64,000 bases of DNA from Isoetes taiwanensis. Lineage: Eukaryota > Streptophyta > Lycopodiopsida > Isoetales > Isoetaceae. Numbering within the stretch: position 1 is the first letter of the stretch; every line of letters begins with the position of its first letter. The notes under the pieces are model-generated. The model did no database searches, was not told the origin of the DNA, and was given only the letters and a program-made list of their open reading frames with translations. The stretch is from positions 21,272,709 through 21,336,708 of the forward strand of contig JAJEKV010000019.1 in the NCBI GenBank assembly GCA_021234155.1, given 5' to 3'. Shown here in pieces: positions 60,503 to 64,000 of the stretch. A program made the translations under genes and the position numbers.

Positions 60503-60637
60503 AGCCGAAGCCGGAGTCCTGAAGGGGGGTTCGGGCGGCAACAGGGCTGACCGCCAATTTATTGGCAACAGCCAGTTGGAGCAGTCACCAGCATATACCA
60601 GCATATACATGGATATGCCATAAACCCACATAAACGA

Positions 60638-60662
60638 GGGTTTGCCCCCTAGGGGGCAACCC
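60638..60662. repeat. 25-bp GC-rich palindrome, partner of 32319-32343
   Basis: GGGTTTGCCCCC, TA-centred, GGGGGCAACCC, with the same flanks as the 32-kb copy in inverse orientation (GGATATGCCA and CATAAAC on one side, CCAAAAAAT on the other). It lies about 135 bases upstream of the start codon of the subtilase-like fragment. Confidence 0.75.
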
Positions 60663-60669
60663 AAAAAAT

Positions 60670-61160
60670 ACTGAATATAATAAGATAAAAGGGGAAGCAT
60701 GAAGTGGACATGCTTGAATTGTGCTGGGATTGAGCAGAGAGCATTCACAAGGTAAGTCCAGGTGCAGTTGCAGGAGATTGGAGAAATACAAAGTAAGAAA
60801 ATATGTAGAAACTTGTTGTTTGAAATTAACGTATTAATAATTTGAATATCAGATAATTATATGGGCTTGCTCCTTAAGATGGGGCTAGCCTAAGAAGCAG
60901 TTGAAGGTGATATAGGCAGTTGCGGTCAGAAGACCTTACGCATTTTCAAGCTGGAAATCTGTAATTGGAGGTTCCACTTTGCATGTGAGAAATAATTGAT
61001 TAGCTATGGAAATTTAATATTAAAACTATAAAACCATAGCTAAGGGTCTTAAATAAATAATGTTGGGAAGTTAGTTCTGCATCGATTTTGTAGCAGTTAT
61101 TTGAGCACGCTGCATCGACAAGTGGGTTGCTGTTAAGATTTCGTCACTGAAACTGCTATT
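60670..61160. other. no gene recognised
   Basis: AT-rich with scattered stops in all frames. No motif or repeat was identified apart from similarity in base composition to the neighbouring element DNA. Confidence 0.35.
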
Positions 61161-62335
61161 CCAATATGGGCAGGTTGTATGGGCAACCTTGGCAAGGGTA
61201 TAGTTTAGACACTTGTCTAGAAAATATTTTAAGGAACATTACATGTTGTTGTCTGCTTGGTGTTTATTTATGTATTTGGATCCTCCGGGGTCGGACTTCT
61301 AGGTTCGGTGGCCTAGGTTGCTCCGGCATGAATCATGTTCCATGTTCTTTGTATTTGTGCTCTGTGACACCGGGCATTAGTTCTCCTGGCTGGGATTGCT
61401 ACGCCAGTCAACTCTTGTGAACTCTCATGGTAAGAGGTCCTCCAGTGTCAGACGTGGGCTGAGAGGGTATGCGCATACTAGGTTCACCCCACCACCTCGC
61501 TACAGGGCTTAGAATGTAAGCTGGCTGGGCGTTATCCTGCTAACGGGGCATGTATGTAGGCTGGCTGAGCTACTCGTTGTCCCGGAGTTTGTTCATGATG
61601 GTTTGGTACTTTAGTTATGTTCTTTTCTCTGGATGTTCATGATGTTTACTTTGTTATCATCGTCTAGCAGTGCACCATAGGTTCTTGTGTCTTGAGTTGT
61701 TTATGTTCTTGTTATCCAAGATTCCAGAGTGTTTCCATGTATGCAGAGGCAGTTATGGGATTCCCACTTAGTCACGAGGACTAACCCCTTTGAGTGCATG
61801 CAGTGATTGAGCAAGGTGGTGCCCGGGCCAGTAGCAGTGATACTGTGACTTTGGAGTTTTCTAGAAGCTGAATCTTAGCTTTGGTTTTGAATAAATCTAT
61901 TATGGATGTATTTCTCTTGAACTATAATACAATAGTTGGATATTAGTTATACATAAGAAGGGAATCATTCTCCATTATTTATTGGAAGATTAAATTCTTC
62001 ACCAACATAGTTGATTAAAGTTTTCATAACAATATAGATCTAGCCTTAAGTATAGACAAGATCCTGAGTTGCCAGGAGGGTCAACTCGGCAGGCTTGTTA
62101 CAGTTGGCATCAGAGCCAAGTTGGATCTTTGGGTGATGATATTTATTTACATATTACAGGTTGGATCCTTAGCTACTCGTGGTATGCTCAGTAAGATGGA
62201 TAGCAGTTATACTTCTAAGGTGAAGTTTTGATTTGAGTTAAAGTTGTGCTACATTTGAGACATTTGAATCATAGAATGCTTCAGTATACCCATAGTGACC
62301 CATGAGGACATGGGTTAAATTTTAGAAGGAGAGAC
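61161..62335 (+). mobile_element. LTR end, primer-binding site and short interior of a retroelement
   Basis: Sequence up to 62102 ends AGGCTTGTTACA, an LTR-type CA end. Two bases later TGGCATCAGAGCCA (62105-62118) matches the complement of initiator tRNA-Met except for one base. About 215 bases further, TTTTAGAAGGAGAGAC (62320-62335) is a purine-rich tract directly before TGTAACG. Only about 230 bases thus separate a primer site from a polypurine tract, as in a TRIM-like or internally deleted element. The left boundary is not defined, because I found no copy of the TGTAACGATCC start upstream in this stretch. Confidence 0.5.
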
Positions 62336-62990
62336 TGTAACGATCCTGGCCACTTGACGGGCCAGTATACGTACTCATGTGCGTATATGCATGCTTGACA
62401 TGCATGCAAGGTAGAACATGCATGGAAGATGGAACATGCATGCAAGATAGGACATGCATGCAACATGGAGAGCATATAAGCAAGAGTTATTTTTGGAGAG
62501 CTTAGTGGGAATTGAAGACGTGAAGGTTTTTGCAAGAGAAGACAAACTGGAGCATGAAGGCAAAGAAGGATTGCACTGGGAGGATTGACGGATCAAGTGA
62601 GGATGCCAGAGCTTGGGAACGGCATCAAATATTCTTCTATCAGGTGGGGTTTGGTTCCAATAAACTGGATTCCATAAGATTGCATAGGCTGCCAGGAATG
62701 GATTCGATTTGCACATGCTGCTGTGCTATTGTTAAAATTGTGGGCTGATAAGAAATTATGTGGATAAGATTGCTACGAGAAGGTCTAGAGTAAGCCAAAA
62801 GTAACCATGATGAATCTGACTGTTAAGCATGGGCTGCAACAACGGTTTTTCCCTGCAATGTAGTCGTCACAGAAGGAGCTAGAACTTTTGGAGGCATCCT
62901 AATATGACATGGAACAGACCAATTTGGCATGCTAATGGGCCGAAATGAAGGAATCAAGACAAATTTAATTGAACTAGGGGTCCGGATTTC
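62336..62990 (+). repeat. LTR-like repeat, copy at 62 kb
   Basis: It starts TGTAACGATCCTGGCC immediately after a purine-rich tract, which fits the start of a 3' LTR. It is closely similar to 49057-49665. It carries an extra stretch near 62936-62971 (GGGCCGAAATGAAGGAATC and following) before rejoining at ACTAGGGGTCC. The far end is not seen because the 6.8-kb-type element begins at 63077. Confidence 0.65.
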
Positions 62991-63076
62991 AGATCAGAAA
63001 TAGGTTCTCGTTGGTTTCTTGTTTTATGTTGTTAATTAATTTGTTGAATGTTAATATTTTGTTGGTTGTATATTAA

Positions 63077-64000
63077 CACTAGAGTTGTTCCGGGGACCAT
63101 TTCTGACCAGAAATGGTCCACCATACCCCCTGCCACTTAAACCGATATATCTCACAAGAGAAATTTTAATTTTAAAATATACCACCACTATTTGAGTCTT
63201 CACTTGATTCTTAACGATTTGTGAGAATTTCATGACCATTGGATTCACCTTTATATTGGTATGATTGTTCAAACTTTGAAGAATTTGGCAGTTTTTACAG
63301 CATTCTAGAACTGCATTCTTCAATTTTCTAGCATAAAAGTGTCTAAGCCTTGCTAAATATGAAATTAATTGATATATTATGATAAAGCATGTCAATTTGC
63401 ATGTTTTCATGTTTTGCCACTATCATTTGATATCAATTGAAGTCGCCAAACCCTATTTTGCTTAAAAATGCTGCATGAGGTTCAAGAATTATTTCTCTCT
63501 TATTATTACAAGTTTTGACTTAATTTTTGTGACAATGAGTCCTTAACTAGACAAGCTATAGTCCAAGGAATTTTGTTTATGTTTATATGTTTTATTAGTA
63601 TCATTATTAACTAAAGAAATTATTGTGCGGGATTCAAAATAAAAATATGGATTAAAGTGCTTCAATAAACCCCATCTATAAGTCTCATAAGGATAGTAAA
63701 TGATGCATTCTAATTAACTTTATATAGAAATTTACTTTGTCAACATAAATATGGTATAACTGGGGTATAACCATGCATTATCTAGATCTAAGCAAGATCT
63801 AATATAACAGGATGAACACAAAGAAAGGTTCCAAAGTGCATTGATTATACCCTTATAGCTCTAAAACTCAACAATAATGTAGGTAATGATGGTTATTGAT
63901 GAATAGAGGACAATATCACGAAGTTTAGCCATGACTATAAATAAATAGATCAAAAGACTTTCCGTACCTGTTTTTCTAATTCATCTAAAATATTAACTTA
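63077..64000. mobile_element. non-coding DNA-transposon-like element, copy 2, cut by window end
   Basis: It starts CACTAGAGTTG directly after TTAA (63073-63076) and follows the order of copy 1 at 6827 with clear but diverged similarity. Shared words include CTGCCACTTAAAC, ACTTGATTCTTAA, GCCTTGCTAAA, AACCCTATTTTG, TATTGATGAAT. Near the end is a perfect hairpin, GGACCATTTCTG-AC-CAGAAATGGTCC (63094-63119). The 119-codon minus-strand frame here has no recognisable motif and is not conserved as a frame in copy 1. Confidence 0.6.

Overview
The window reads as nuclear DNA of a land plant. The main evidence is one split gene for a plant-specific PSK SIMULATOR (PSI1)-type protein. Around it lie decayed plant-style mobile elements: Ty1/copia, pogo/CENP-B-type DDE, tRNA-headed SINE-like sequences and an LTR element primed by tRNA-Asp. 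Gene density is low and introns reach 4.4 kb with retroelements inside them, which fits a large repeat-rich genome. A non-seed vascular plant (fern or lycophyte) is a guess, not something shown by the sequence.

Layout. 0-11 kb: GC-rich unrecognised DNA, a degenerate tandem repeat of about 170 bp (1.75-2.5 kb), a 105-bp duplication, a MITE-like inverted repeat (6.34-6.57 kb) and a 2.65-kb terminal-inverted-repeat element (6.83-9.48 kb). 11-31.7 kb, minus strand: the PSI1-like gene. I could join 12 exons at GT/AG borders in phase into a 2,127-nt CDS (708 aa plus stop). A copy of its last coding stretch lies 1.1 kb further downstream. Its introns hold a broken copia element, a copia RNase H fragment, a SINE head, a broken cupin gene and several related copies of an unidentified coding-like module. 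32-40 kb: no gene recognised. 40.6-43.3 kb, minus: a disrupted pogo-like transposase with a long C-terminal extension. 44.8-48.2 kb: duplicated repeat fragments, including remnants of LTR/primer-binding-site junctions. 49-52.7 kb: an LTR-like repeat copy, a 150-bp tandem pair and no recognised gene. 53.04-57.35 kb: a young LTR retrotransposon with no recognisable coding capacity. It has 447-bp LTRs differing at two positions, a 5-bp target duplication, a tRNA-Asp primer site and a polypurine tract. 57.4-60.5 kb: remnants of an alpha-L-arabinofuranosidase-like gene and a subtilase N-terminus. 61-64 kb: LTR-type sequence and a second copy of the 6.8-kb element, cut by the window end.

No multi-gene system is visible. 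The PSI1-like gene is the only gene here that looks intact; everything else is mobile, repetitive or broken. The best leads are the duplicated end of the PSI1-like gene, the young coding-free LTR element with its internal short-motif arrays, and the TTAA-flanked element with subterminal palindromes.
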